Source of the DNA: Alphaproteobacteria bacterium
GTDB lineage: Bacteria; Pseudomonadota; Alphaproteobacteria; Rhizobiales; Rhizobiaceae
NCBI GenBank assembly: GCA_024742485.1
Contig: JANSYK010000002.1
Span: 248,001-312,000, forward strand
DNA length: 64,000 nt
Direction: 5' to 3'
Part shown: positions 19,368 to 29,433 of the stretch, in pieces
How positions within the stretch are numbered: the first letter of the stretch is position 1
How the letters are laid out: each line of letters opens with the position of its first letter
The notes under the pieces: model-generated
Seen by the model: the letters and a program-made list of their open reading frames with translations, nothing else
What the model was told of the DNA's origin: nothing
Database searches by the model: none
Program-made: the position numbers and the translations under genes

Positions 19368-19952
19368 TCAGTGCCCCATGCCGTGACGCCTGCAATGATC
19401 GACCAGCGATTTGCAGCAGCGTTCAAGAATTCCGGCGGTCCGCTCATCGATCACCGATCCGTCGGTCTCGAAGGCCTGTCTGGCATTGCTGACAGAAACC
19501 TGTTGCGACAGGACCTGTGCGCCGACCGCCACGAGAACAGACCGCAGATGAGAAAGGCTTCGAATGCCACCAAGCCTGCCGGGTGAGGCGGCGCCGAGTG
19601 CAATGTAGCGGTCCTGCCAGGGCTTGAGCAGCGCGTCGCCATCCGATGAAATCAGGCTGACCCAATCAATCGCGTTCTTCAAAAGGGGCGGGATCGACGC
19701 GTTGTATTCCGGACTGGCGACAAACACGCCCTCATGCCGGGCGATCATCCGCCCGAGCTTCATCGCATTGGCGGGAATGCCTTTCTCGGATTTCAGATCC
19801 TCATTGACGAGTGGCAGAGGATAGTCGAGCAGCGATACGCGCGTAACGTCGGCCCCCATTTGTGCCAGCTTCAATTGCGCGGCATCGGCCAGTTTCACAT
19901 TGACCGAATTTGATTTTACGGAGCCGGGCAGGACCAGAATTTTCGGAATCAT
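19368..19952 (-). CDS. NADPH-dependent FMN reductase family protein
   Basis: This 194-residue flavodoxin-like protein begins MIPKILVLPGSVKSNSVNVK, with the flavin phosphate-binding loop GSVKSNSVN and the family motif ASPEYNASIPPLLKNAIDWVS. It is expected to reduce FMN or quinones/chromate-like acceptors with NAD(P)H. The start at 19952 is chosen because the flavodoxin fold begins there; the longer frame reads back into pmtA. It lies between the phospholipid methyltransferase and pyrF. Confidence 0.9.
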   Translation of the reverse strand: MIPKILVLPGSVKSNSVNVKLADAAQLKLAQMGADVTRVSLLDYPLPLVNEDLKSEKGIPANAMKLGRMIARHEGVFVASPEYNASIPPLLKNAIDWVSLISSDGDALLKPWQDRYIALGAASPGRLGGIRSLSHLRSVLVAVGAQVLSQQVSVSNARQAFETDGSVIDERTAGILERCCKSLVDHCRRHGMGH

Positions 19953-19971
19953 TGAGCCTGTCGTTCCTGTC

Positions 19972-20631
19972 TCAATCAGCACGACGATAAAGCCACATCT
20001 GCGCTGGCGGGATATTGCGTATTTCCCATCCGAACCGTTCGACGGAATAATGCCCCCGTCCGAGCGGGATCGGTGCCGTGGGACCGTAGGAGAACTGCAG
20101 GAACGGCCGTCCCTTCGGGATGCGTCCCAGCGCATCCTCGAGCAGCGATATTCTCTTTTCGACCGAAAAATTGAGAAGCGGAAGACCGGAAATCACACAA
20201 TCAAAATGCGTTGTGCTGAGATCGCCGAGGGTCTTGCCGAGTTCAAAGGCATCGCCTTCAACCAATTGTACATCGGGAAATTCCCGTTTCAAATGCTTGC
20301 AGAACTGCCTCGAATATTCCACCGAAACGAGCTTTTCGGGTGCAATGCCCCGCCGCATGAGAGCTTTGGTGACCACGCCCGTGCCCGGTCCGAGCTCCAG
20401 CACCGGAAGCGAGGACGCCGGATTGGCGACGCTGGCCATTCGACGGGCCATGAAAATCGAGGTGGGGACCAGTGCGCCGACTGTCTTGGGCTGTGTGACG
20501 AGACCCTTGAAAAACCGCAGGTTACGATTGAGATGCCTTGCGACATTTTGCGGCAAATGGTGCGGCATCCAATCTTCCCTCTGTAACCGCGCCAGCTGTC
20601 GATGCCGCCGCATCGTTTCTTTTGCGGTCAT
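19972..20631 (-). CDS. pmtA: Phospholipid N-methyltransferase-like SAM methyltransferase
   Basis: This 219-residue class I methyltransferase has the SAM-binding motif [14 protein letters not shown] (near residue 79) and [10 protein letters not shown]. With its basic N-terminus ([14 protein letters not shown]) it resembles the Sinorhizobium-type PmtA. That enzyme methylates phosphatidylethanolamine stepwise to phosphatidylcholine at the membrane. The location directly after dnaJ, with a 4-base overlap (ATGA at 20628-20631), agrees with the rhizobial gene order. An rRNA methyltransferase of the KsgA group is a less likely alternative. Confidence 0.82.
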   Translation of the reverse strand: MTAKETMRRHRQLARLQREDWMPHHLPQNVARHLNRNLRFFKGLVTQPKTVGALVPTSIFMARRMASVANPASSLPVLELGPGTGVVTKALMRRGIAPEKLVSVEYSRQFCKHLKREFPDVQLVEGDAFELGKTLGDLSTTHFDCVISGLPLLNFSVEKRISLLEDALGRIPKGRPFLQFSYGPTAPIPLGRGHYSVERFGWEIRNIPPAQMWLYRRAD

Positions 20632-21758
20632 TCACTCAGCGTATCAAAAAAATGTCTCATCTTTGAAAAGAAGCCTGACGATTCCGGATTGTTTTCCGTT
20701 GACGACAGGGACTCGAACTCCTCGAGAAGCTCTCTTTGTCGTTTGGTCAGCTTCTGCGGCGTTTCGATCGAAATCTGAATATAGAGATCGCCCATCTGGG
20801 AGGATCGCAGCACCGGCATGCCCTTGGACTTCAGCCGGAACTGTCGGCCCGCCTGGGTTCCCTCGGGAACCTTGACCCGGGTTTTGGCACCGTCCAGCGT
20901 GACGACATCAAACTGGCCGCCGAGCGCTGCCGTCGTCATGGACAGCGGAACGTTGCAATAGAGGTCGGCGCCATCACGCTGAAAAAACTCGTGCGGCTTG
21001 ACCGAAAGGAAGATGTAGAGATCACCAGTCGGGCCACCGCGCATTCCGGCTTCGCCCTCCCCGGACAGTCGAATGCGGGTGCCGTCTTCAATGCCGGCTG
21101 GAATATTGACGGAAAGGGAGCGCTCTTCGGTCACACGGCCCTGGCCGGAGCACTTGTTGCACGGATCGGTGATCATCTCGCCACGGCCATGACATGACGG
21201 GCATGTTCTTTCGACGGAAAAGAATCCCTGTGATGCCCGCACACGCCCCGAACCGTGACAGGTACCACACGTCGAGGGGGAGGTGCCGGGTTTGGCGCCG
21301 CTGCCGGTACATTCATCGCATTGCACCGAGGAGGGCACGCGAATTTGCGCCGTCTTGCCTTCAAATGCTTCCTCGATGGTGATTTCCATATTGTAGCGCA
21401 GGTCGGCGCCGCGCTCGCGTCCACCGGAGGAGCGGCGCGCCCGTCCTCCGCCCATCATCTCGCCGAAAATATCTTCGAATATGTCGGAAAATCCGCCGGC
21501 GCCCCCGCCGCCAAATCCACCCGGTCCACCCTGTTCGAAGGCGGCGTGGCCGAATTGATCATAAGCGGCCCGTTTTTGCGGGTCCTTCAGCGTCTCATAG
21601 GCTTCGTTGATTTCCTTGAAACGGCGTTCGGCGTCATGGTCATCCGGGTTCTTGTCCGGATGAAACTTCATGGCAAGTTTGCGAAAGGCACTCTTGAGTT
21701 CCCGCTCGTCGGCTCCCTTGCCAACGCCCAGGGTTTCGTAGAAATCAGGCTTGGCCAT
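20628..21758 (-). CDS. dnaJ: Chaperone protein DnaJ
   Basis: This 376-residue Hsp40 has a J domain with the HPD motif (FHPDKNPDD, residues ~30-40) and a Gly/Phe-rich linker ([18 protein letters not shown]). Four zinc-finger repeats follow ([32 protein letters not shown]), then the C-terminal substrate-binding domains. It stimulates DnaK ATP hydrolysis. The start at 21758 has GGAGCAAATTG upstream. It follows dnaK, with a strong terminator between them. Confidence 0.97.
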   Translation of the reverse strand: MAKPDFYETLGVGKGADERELKSAFRKLAMKFHPDKNPDDHDAERRFKEINEAYETLKDPQKRAAYDQFGHAAFEQGGPGGFGGGGAGGFSDIFEDIFGEMMGGGRARRSSGGRERGADLRYNMEITIEEAFEGKTAQIRVPSSVQCDECTGSGAKPGTSPSTCGTCHGSGRVRASQGFFSVERTCPSCHGRGEMITDPCNKCSGQGRVTEERSLSVNIPAGIEDGTRIRLSGEGEAGMRGGPTGDLYIFLSVKPHEFFQRDGADLYCNVPLSMTTAALGGQFDVVTLDGAKTRVKVPEGTQAGRQFRLKSKGMPVLRSSQMGDLYIQISIETPQKLTKRQRELLEEFESLSSTENNPESSGFFSKMRHFFDTLSE

Positions 21759-21900
21759 CAATTTGCTCCGCGGACCCCATTACGCATGGTTTGACCCAAT
21801 ATCTGATTTTCACTGCGGTTCCCCTGCGCCGTGCCGCGCGCGGGCCCGGTATCGCGGGTGTTTAATAACCGTACTTTGTTGAAAACGCCACAATGGACGA

Positions 21901-21940
21901 AAAAAAGCCGGCGCCGGCCCGCGACGGGGCCGGCGCCGGC
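21901..21940 (-). terminator. Strong rho-independent terminator after dnaK
   Basis: On the minus strand a perfect 14-bp GC-only stem (21907-21920 with 21927-21940) with a 6-base loop is followed by a run of seven U. It lies just after the dnaK stop (21949) and before dnaJ. It should limit dnaJ read-through and set a high DnaK:DnaJ ratio. Confidence 0.9.
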
Positions 21941-21948
21941 GATCCGGT

Positions 21949-23871
<1,923 letters not shown>

Positions 23872-24201
23872 TTCATATTCTCCTTGAAGCGAACTGTCGG
23901 GACCCTTCTCGGCATTCCATGTGACAGTCCCTAGCGGTATTATCCCCCAGCACCATCAAAGGGTGCCGTGTTGAGCCGTATATAAGAAAGCCGTTTTGGG
24001 ACTGCAAGGCAGGATTCGGATTCCACTCGCGCTCGTCGCGTGACCGCCGATAGCATTGCTGGCGGCGTGTGGAAAGGCCCTGATTTGAACGGGCGATGTT
24101 TTTTCGGATTGGCTTGGTCTTTGGATGGTTTCCGGCAGGTCGGTTTCGGCCCCTGATTCCTACCCGCAAAAGCCGTTTCCAGTGTGGTCCGCGGGCAGGA
24201 G
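23872..24201. other. Intergenic region between PBP1A and dnaK
   Basis: This 330-base region holds the dnaK leader and its heat-shock promoter (23977-24008). In the remaining part toward the PBP1A stop codon I see no gene, repeat or convincing hairpin. Confidence 0.6.
23977..24008 (-). promoter_or_regulatory. RpoH (sigma-32) type promoter of dnaK
   Basis: On the minus strand CTTG (24005-24008) is followed after 18 bases by CTTATATACG (23977-23986). This fits the alphaproteobacterial heat-shock consensus CTTG-N17/18-CYTATNTNNG. Transcription would start about 100 bases before the dnaK ATG. Confidence 0.7.
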
Positions 24202-26427
24202 TCAGTTGCCCAGAATTATATCCAGCAGCGTGGTTGATCTCGTGTTCTGGTTGCCCTGGCCGATATCGGCCGGCGGCACCTGTTTTCGGGTTGAGCCGGT
24301 ACTGTGTTGCGAGATACCGGATTGCGGCACCGGTTGCGCCTGCGGCGCATTGGCAACCGGACGCGCCGGCACCCGCGCCGGCGGAGTCTGCGGCCGGGTT
24401 ACCGGCACCGCTACACGGCTTGGATCTTCCGGAACCGCAAATTGACCCGGCAGCTTGTTTCCGGCCGATCCCTCCCGGGCATTTTCCATGAAGGCACGCC
24501 AGGCAGAGGCCGGCATGCCACCGCCGGTCACTTTCTTGGTCGGTTTGCCATCATCATTGCCAAACCAGACACCGGTTGCCAGGTCGGCCGTATATCCGAC
24601 AAACAGCGCGTCGCGAAACGCTTGGCTGGTACCGGTTTTTCCGGCCACCTGACGGCGGTTGAGGCGCGCGCGGCGACCGGTGCCCTCATTGACCGCTTCA
24701 AGCAACATGCCGTTCATCATGGCAATAATGTCGGGTCGCAGGACTCTTGGCGGATTGTCATAGGTGTTCTCATAGAGAACCGTGCCGTCGGCGGTGGTGA
24801 CACGTCGGATCACATGGGGTGTCGCCTTGAAGCCGCCATTCATGAAAGGTGCGTAGGCGGCGGTCAGCTCCGTCAGGGTCACCTCGGATGTGCCCAGAGC
24901 GATCGACGCGTTGGCTTGCAGTTTTGATTCAATGCCGAGCCGCCTGGCGGTCTTGGCGACGTTTTTTGGCCCGGCCTCCATCACCAGTTGGGCGGCGACC
25001 GTATTGAGCGACTTCGACAGTGCTTCCGAAAGCGTCACCGGTCCGCGATATTTTTCATCATAGTTGGACGGCGTCCATTTGCCGATCCGGATGGGCGCGT
25101 CGTTGCGGACCGAATGCGGCGTACGGCCCATTTCGAGGGCCGTTGCATAGACAAACGGCTTGAAGGCTGATCCCGGTTGTCGTTTCGCCTTGGTGGCCCG
25201 GTCGAATTGGCTGACCGTGTAATCATAGCCGCCGACCAGCGCACGAATCGCTCCGGTTCCGTCGATCGAAACCAGCGCGCCCTGAGAGACATTCAGCTTT
25301 TCGCCATCCTTGTCGATGGCGCCGCGGATGGCCGCCTCGGCGCTTTGCTGGATCGGCAGGCTGATCGTCGTGTGAACGACGAGATCGCGCGAAATCTCGC
25401 CGCCGATCAGCGAACCAAGCTGATCCATGACCAGGTCGGCCGCATAGTGTTCCGCACCGCTCCAGTAACTCTTTGCCTTTGTGGGCGGCCGCGTCATTGC
25501 TGTGGTGATTTCCCGATCGGTCACAAACCCTTCTTCACGCATGGCTTCAAGCACCAGCTGCGCGCGTGTTTCGGCGGCCTCGGGGTTGCGCGCCGGCGAC
25601 AACCGGGACGGCGCCTTGAGCAATCCCGCCAGCAGCGCCGCCTGAGCCAGATTGACGTCACGCGCCGGCTTTTTGAAATATCGCCGCGAAGCGGCTTCGA
25701 CACCATAGGAACCGGAACCGAAATAAACCCGGTTCAGATACATTTCCAGAATTTGGTCCTTGCTGAACTTGTGTTCGAGCCAGAAGGCAAGAAGCACCTC
25801 CTGGACCTTGCGTTCGACCGTGCGTTCGGGAGACAGGAAGAGGTTCTTGGCCAGTTGCTGGGTCAGGGTCGAGCCGCCCTGCACCATCCGGCCCTCCAGG
25901 ATGTTCGTCGTCATCGCCCGGGCCAGTCCGATCGGATCTATGCCGAAATGTGAATAGAAGCGCCGGTCTTCGATGGCGATCACCGCCTGCGGTATATAGG
26001 GCGACATGCGGCCAAGGGTCAGCGCTTCGCCACCGGTGACGCCGCGATTGGCCATGGTGGTCCCTTCGGCGGACAGAATTTTGACGTTGGGCGGCCGTTC
26101 CGGAACCGACCAGCTGGTGGCGCTCGGCATTTTGGCGCCATAGAATGCGACAATTCCGGCAATGCCGATGCCGCCCCACAGGCCGATCACGAAACACCAG
26201 TAGAGGCCGCGCCTCAGAAAGCCGGCGAATCCCCGCCGGGCCGAACCCGACCGAGACTTGGCGCGTTTTTTGGACTTGCCGCCCCGGCTTCGGGATTTTC
26301 GCTTCGTCGTCTTGCCGCCGCTGACCCGGTCCTTCGGATCCGCACGCAATTCGGCCTTCTTCTTTTTCTTGCCGTCTTCAAAAGACGGCTCGATGCGTTT
26401 CTTCTGTTTTTTGCGGGGTCCGGCCAT
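24202..26427 (-). CDS. Penicillin-binding protein 1A (bifunctional transglycosylase/transpeptidase)
   Basis: This protein of about 741 residues polymerises and cross-links peptidoglycan. A very basic cytoplasmic N-terminus (KKKKAELRADPKDR, KRKSRSRGGKSKKRAKS) precedes one membrane span (FVIGLWGGIGIAGIVAFYG). The GT51 domain follows (IAIEDRRFYSHFGID, GGSTLTQQLAKNL). The transpeptidase domain has all three motifs: SAFK (PGSAFKPFVY), SLN (KSLNTVAAQL) and KTGT (GKTGTSQAF). The C-terminal tail is Pro/Gln rich. ATG 26436 is an alternative start three codons upstream. It runs toward dnaK with its own terminus. Confidence 0.93.
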   Translation of the reverse strand: MAGPRKKQKKRIEPSFEDGKKKKKAELRADPKDRVSGGKTTKRKSRSRGGKSKKRAKSRSGSARRGFAGFLRRGLYWCFVIGLWGGIGIAGIVAFYGAKMPSATSWSVPERPPNVKILSAEGTTMANRGVTGGEALTLGRMSPYIPQAVIAIEDRRFYSHFGIDPIGLARAMTTNILEGRMVQGGSTLTQQLAKNLFLSPERTVERKVQEVLLAFWLEHKFSKDQILEMYLNRVYFGSGSYGVEAASRRYFKKPARDVNLAQAALLAGLLKAPSRLSPARNPEAAETRAQLVLEAMREEGFVTDREITTAMTRPPTKAKSYWSGAEHYAADLVMDQLGSLIGGEISRDLVVHTTISLPIQQSAEAAIRGAIDKDGEKLNVSQGALVSIDGTGAIRALVGGYDYTVSQFDRATKAKRQPGSAFKPFVYATALEMGRTPHSVRNDAPIRIGKWTPSNYDEKYRGPVTLSEALSKSLNTVAAQLVMEAGPKNVAKTARRLGIESKLQANASIALGTSEVTLTELTAAYAPFMNGGFKATPHVIRRVTTADGTVLYENTYDNPPRVLRPDIIAMMNGMLLEAVNEGTGRRARLNRRQVAGKTGTSQAFRDALFVGYTADLATGVWFGNDDGKPTKKVTGGGMPASAWRAFMENAREGSAGNKLPGQFAVPEDPSRVAVPVTRPQTPPARVPARPVANAPQAQPVPQSGISQHSTGSTRKQVPPADIGQGNQNTRSTTLLDIILGN

Positions 26428-26590
26428 GCAATCCATCGGAAATGGGAAACCAAATGTTCCTGAAACCTAATGGCGTCAATTTAAGGGCGCGTTAATGGTG
26501 TTGTTAATGCTTCGCCGTCGCCGTGCCCCAATTAACGGTTGGATTGGAACTGAAGCGGTAGATTGTCGTTCAATCGAACGGAATTCTGCC

Positions 26591-27718
26591 ATGAACCATA
26601 TTGCAAAACGGCCCTTTTCCAACGCGGCAACGCCTGCGCACGGCGATTACATTCAGCTTGAATCGGGGCGTGTCGACTGGGTTGATTGCCTCAAGGGGTT
26701 CTGCATTCTTCTTGTGGTCATGCTGCATGCGGTTTTCGGTGTCGAAAAGGCCGCCGGAGCCGAGGGCTGGATGCACGCATTTGTCACGACGGTGCAGCCG
26801 ATTCGCATGCCGGCTTTCTTTCTGGCCTCAGGCCTTTTTCTGATGCGCGGCATTGACGCGCCCTTGGTGCGTTTTGCCGATCGCAAGATCCTTCATTTTG
26901 CCTATTTCTATGTTCTTTGGCTGACGATCCAGTTTGCCTTCAAGGCGCCGGGCATGGTCCAGGAAGCCGGTATCACGAGTGCCATTGGTGCCTATGCGCT
27001 CGCCTTCGTACAGCCCTTCGGCACATTGTGGTTCATCTATATCCTGCCGATCTTCTATCTGGCGACGCGGCTGAGCCGACCGGTTGCCGTTCCCGTTGTC
27101 CTGGCCTGCGCGGTCCTGTTGCAGGTTCTGCCAATCCATACCGGGGCCATGATCATTGATGAATTCGCCAGCTATTTCCTGTGGTTCTATCTGGGCTATG
27201 CGTTTTCAGACCGTGCTTTCGCCCTGGCGGCCTGGGCAGCGAAAAATCCGGTCCCGGCCGTGTCCGGCGCGGTTGTCGTCGTCGCGTGCACCGGGCTTTT
27301 GACACAGGTTGATGTGCCGATGTCGGCATTGCCGGCACCAATGGAAGCGGCTGCCAAGGTGGCGACCCTGCCGCTGTCCATGATGCCGGTTGTTTCGCTG
27401 CTTCTGGGCTTGCTCGGTACAGCCGCCCTGATCGCCATCAGTGCAGTGCTCGCCGGCCGCAGCTGGGTCGAACCCATTCGATGGTGCGGCGCCCATTCGA
27501 TCGTCATCTATCTGGCGTTCTTCTTGCCGATGGCGGTGACCCGTTCCGTTCTGCTCAAACTCGGGATCATTTCTGACATTGGCACGGTTTCGCTGCTGGT
27601 CTGGATTGCGGCGGTGGCCGGTCCGGTCATCCTGTTTTGGTGCGTCGAGCGCACCGGCCTCGGACGCTTCCTGTTCGAGCGCCCGCATTGGGCGAAACTG
27701 GAAAAGCGGCAAACCTGA
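26591..27718 (+). CDS. Acyltransferase 3 family membrane protein
   Basis: This 375-residue protein has about ten hydrophobic segments. The family start motif is VDWVDCLKGFCILLVVMLHAVFG, containing the conserved His; later parts are FGTLWFIYILPIFYL and GAHSIVIYLAFFLP. Such proteins O-acetylate or O-succinylate surface or periplasmic glycans. The start at 26591 (MNHIAKRPF) is preferred to 26495, which lacks a ribosome site and would add a non-homologous extension. The gene is divergent from PBP1A, so a cell-wall or envelope target is plausible. Confidence 0.85.
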   Translation: MNHIAKRPFSNAATPAHGDYIQLESGRVDWVDCLKGFCILLVVMLHAVFGVEKAAGAEGWMHAFVTTVQPIRMPAFFLASGLFLMRGIDAPLVRFADRKILHFAYFYVLWLTIQFAFKAPGMVQEAGITSAIGAYALAFVQPFGTLWFIYILPIFYLATRLSRPVAVPVVLACAVLLQVLPIHTGAMIIDEFASYFLWFYLGYAFSDRAFALAAWAAKNPVPAVSGAVVVVACTGLLTQVDVPMSALPAPMEAAAKVATLPLSMMPVVSLLLGLLGTAALIAISAVLAGRSWVEPIRWCGAHSIVIYLAFFLPMAVTRSVLLKLGIISDIGTVSLLVWIAAVAGPVILFWCVERTGLGRFLFERPHWAKLEKRQT

Positions 27719-27773
27719 TTCACGCTGCGACGTTTGAGTCGCGAGCGTGTCTTCGCTTCACAGCAAACATGGA

Positions 27774-27905
27774 CAAAAAAGTGCCACCGTGGCTGGAGGG
27801 GACTAGTCACGGTGGCGTTGGGGATGTGAGCGGCGACCCGGAGAGGGGGGGGATGAGGTCGCCGCTCGTGTCTGACGTGGCGGGGGACATGCCTCTCGCC
27901 AGACA
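27774..27905 (-). ncRNA. Putative small RNA with three hairpins and C-rich loops (alpha-r14-like)
   Basis: Read on the minus strand there are three successive stems. A bulged stem spans 27904-27870 (GTCTGGCG ... CGCCACGTCAGAC). A perfect 11-bp stem pairs 27867-27857 with 27838-27828 and has a loop rich in C (eight C in a row, then TCTCC). A perfect 9-bp stem pairs 27816-27808 with 27791-27783, has a loop containing CCCCTCC, and is followed by AC and six U (terminator). C-rich, CCUCC-type loops can pair with Shine-Dalgarno sequences, as in the alpha-r14/CcsR class of alphaproteobacterial sRNAs. The structures are seen directly; the family link and transcription are inferred. Confidence 0.7.
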
Positions 27906-28216
27906 TCGGCATTTTTTTGCCGGTACACCCGATTTGGTCCGATGAATGTGGCAATTCAAGGACATGATTGAAGGAAAAATCTCACGACTGTGTGACGGTC
28001 GCGTCGAGGGTGCGTTGCCGCAATCCGTTCATTGATGCGCGTTGCGCTTCGAGACAGTTTCGCAAGGCCTGTAACAATTAACCATAAGCCGTTCAAACAC
28101 CGTGATAATTGACCGTCAGCCGCTTCGGCGATCAAGCCGGCGGTGTGCGGAAAAACACCGGGCGGTCAGGGGCCGGACCTGTCCCGCGGACCCATTGAAG
28201 AAAATTTCAAATGTTC

Positions 28217-28232
28217 AATGATTCGAATCATT
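28217..28232. repeat. 16-bp perfect palindrome
   Basis: AATGATTCGAATCATT is perfectly self-complementary. It lies about 60 bases beyond the arginase stop, in the gap shared with the small RNA candidate. It could be a binding site for a dimeric regulator; none can be named. Confidence 0.35.
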
Positions 28233-28292
28233 TGTGTGAAATATTTTTGACAAATCGGGATTTGTGATCCGAATCCCAGCGGCTCGGACGGC

Positions 28293-29222
28293 TCAGTAAG
28301 AGCGTGTCGGCCGGTCCATGACCCGCCGGCCGAAAAGGCTGGCGACAAGGTCGACCATGAGCCGTGCCGTCTTTCCCCGCTCGTCCAGAAACGGATTCAG
28401 TTCGACAACGTCGAGCGACGTGATCAGACCGCTGTCGCACAGCATCTCCATCACCAGATGCGCTTCGCGAAAGGTTGCACCGCCCGGGACGGTGGTGCCG
28501 ACCGCCGGCGCAATGTCCGGGTCCAGAAAATCGACATCCAGGCTGACATGCAGGGCACCCTTTGCGGCGTCGACCCGATCGAGAAATGCCGACAGGAGCC
28601 GCGCGAAACCGTGTTCGTCAATGTCCCGCATGTCGTGCACCGTAACGCCGGTATCGCGCAAGCCCTCATGTTCGCTGATATCGACCGAGCGAATGCCGAG
28701 CATGCAGACATTGCGCGGATCGATCGACGCCGAAACCGGTGGGAATGCCGGGTCGAAACCGCCCTGGCCGGTGATATAGGCAACCGGCGTTCCGTGCAGA
28801 TTGCCGCTTTTCGTGCTGTCGAGCGTATGAAAATCCGGATGCGCGTCGAGCCAAAGAAGGAATTGCGGACGACCGATTTCGGCCGATTGCAGTGCGATGG
28901 CGGGAACGCTGCCAAGAGAAATACTGTGGTCACCGCCAAGAAACAGCGGCAGATGCCCCTGCCTCACCGCCCTGTCGCCCATTTCATGGATGGCCTTGGC
29001 CCAGCCGGCGGTCTCTGAAAGGTGACGAATCGCGCGGTTGGGGTGGGTGATCGGTGCAGGATCAGACAACACCGCATTGCCGAGATCGGTGACGGGATGC
29101 CCGAGCTCTTCGAGCACCGGGCCGATGCCGGCGGTTCGAAGCGCATCGGGTCCCATGAGGCATCCGGGCTGACTGGCGCCGGCTTCAACCGGTGCGCCGA
29201 TAAGGCAAATCGATTGTGGCAT
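28293..29222 (-). CDS. Arginase
   Basis: This 309-residue ureohydrolase hydrolyses arginine to ornithine and urea. Manganese-ligand motifs are GGDHSISLGS, LWLDAHPDFHT and SLDVDFLDPDIAPAVG. The ending (LVASLFGRRVMD) and the length agree with RocF/ArcB-neighbour type arginases of rhizobia. I chose ATG 29222 (MPQSICLIGAPVEAGASQPGC) because the fold starts there; earlier in-frame starts exist at 29276 and 29435. The gene is divergent from polA. Agmatinase is less likely given the arginase-type N-terminus. Confidence 0.9.
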   Translation of the reverse strand: MPQSICLIGAPVEAGASQPGCLMGPDALRTAGIGPVLEELGHPVTDLGNAVLSDPAPITHPNRAIRHLSETAGWAKAIHEMGDRAVRQGHLPLFLGGDHSISLGSVPAIALQSAEIGRPQFLLWLDAHPDFHTLDSTKSGNLHGTPVAYITGQGGFDPAFPPVSASIDPRNVCMLGIRSVDISEHEGLRDTGVTVHDMRDIDEHGFARLLSAFLDRVDAAKGALHVSLDVDFLDPDIAPAVGTTVPGGATFREAHLVMEMLCDSGLITSLDVVELNPFLDERGKTARLMVDLVASLFGRRVMDRPTRSY

Positions 29223-29433
29223 TGCGCTGTACCCAAAGCGGTTTCCATCCGTCCGTCCGGCAAAGAACCGGGACATGATGCGTTCGAGCCTAGATTGTGT
29301 GGCCGTCGCGATCAATGATGCAATTTCACGATCGCGAATTGCCGTCGGTACAACCGGCCTGATCGAGGCAATTGTCAGGTGGCGACACCAACTGGCATGG
29401 ACCTTCATTTGCCGCTGCGCTATCCCTGTTCGC

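Larger units (their letters stand above)
27719..28292. other. Intergenic region with small-RNA candidate
   Basis: This 574-base gap separates the acyltransferase end from the arginase end. It holds the C-rich-loop small RNA candidate (27774-27905, minus) and a 16-bp perfect palindrome (28217-28232). A loose inverted repeat just after arginase (GGGATT/AATCCC near 28257-28276) may help terminate it. No open frame with a credible start is seen. Confidence 0.6.
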
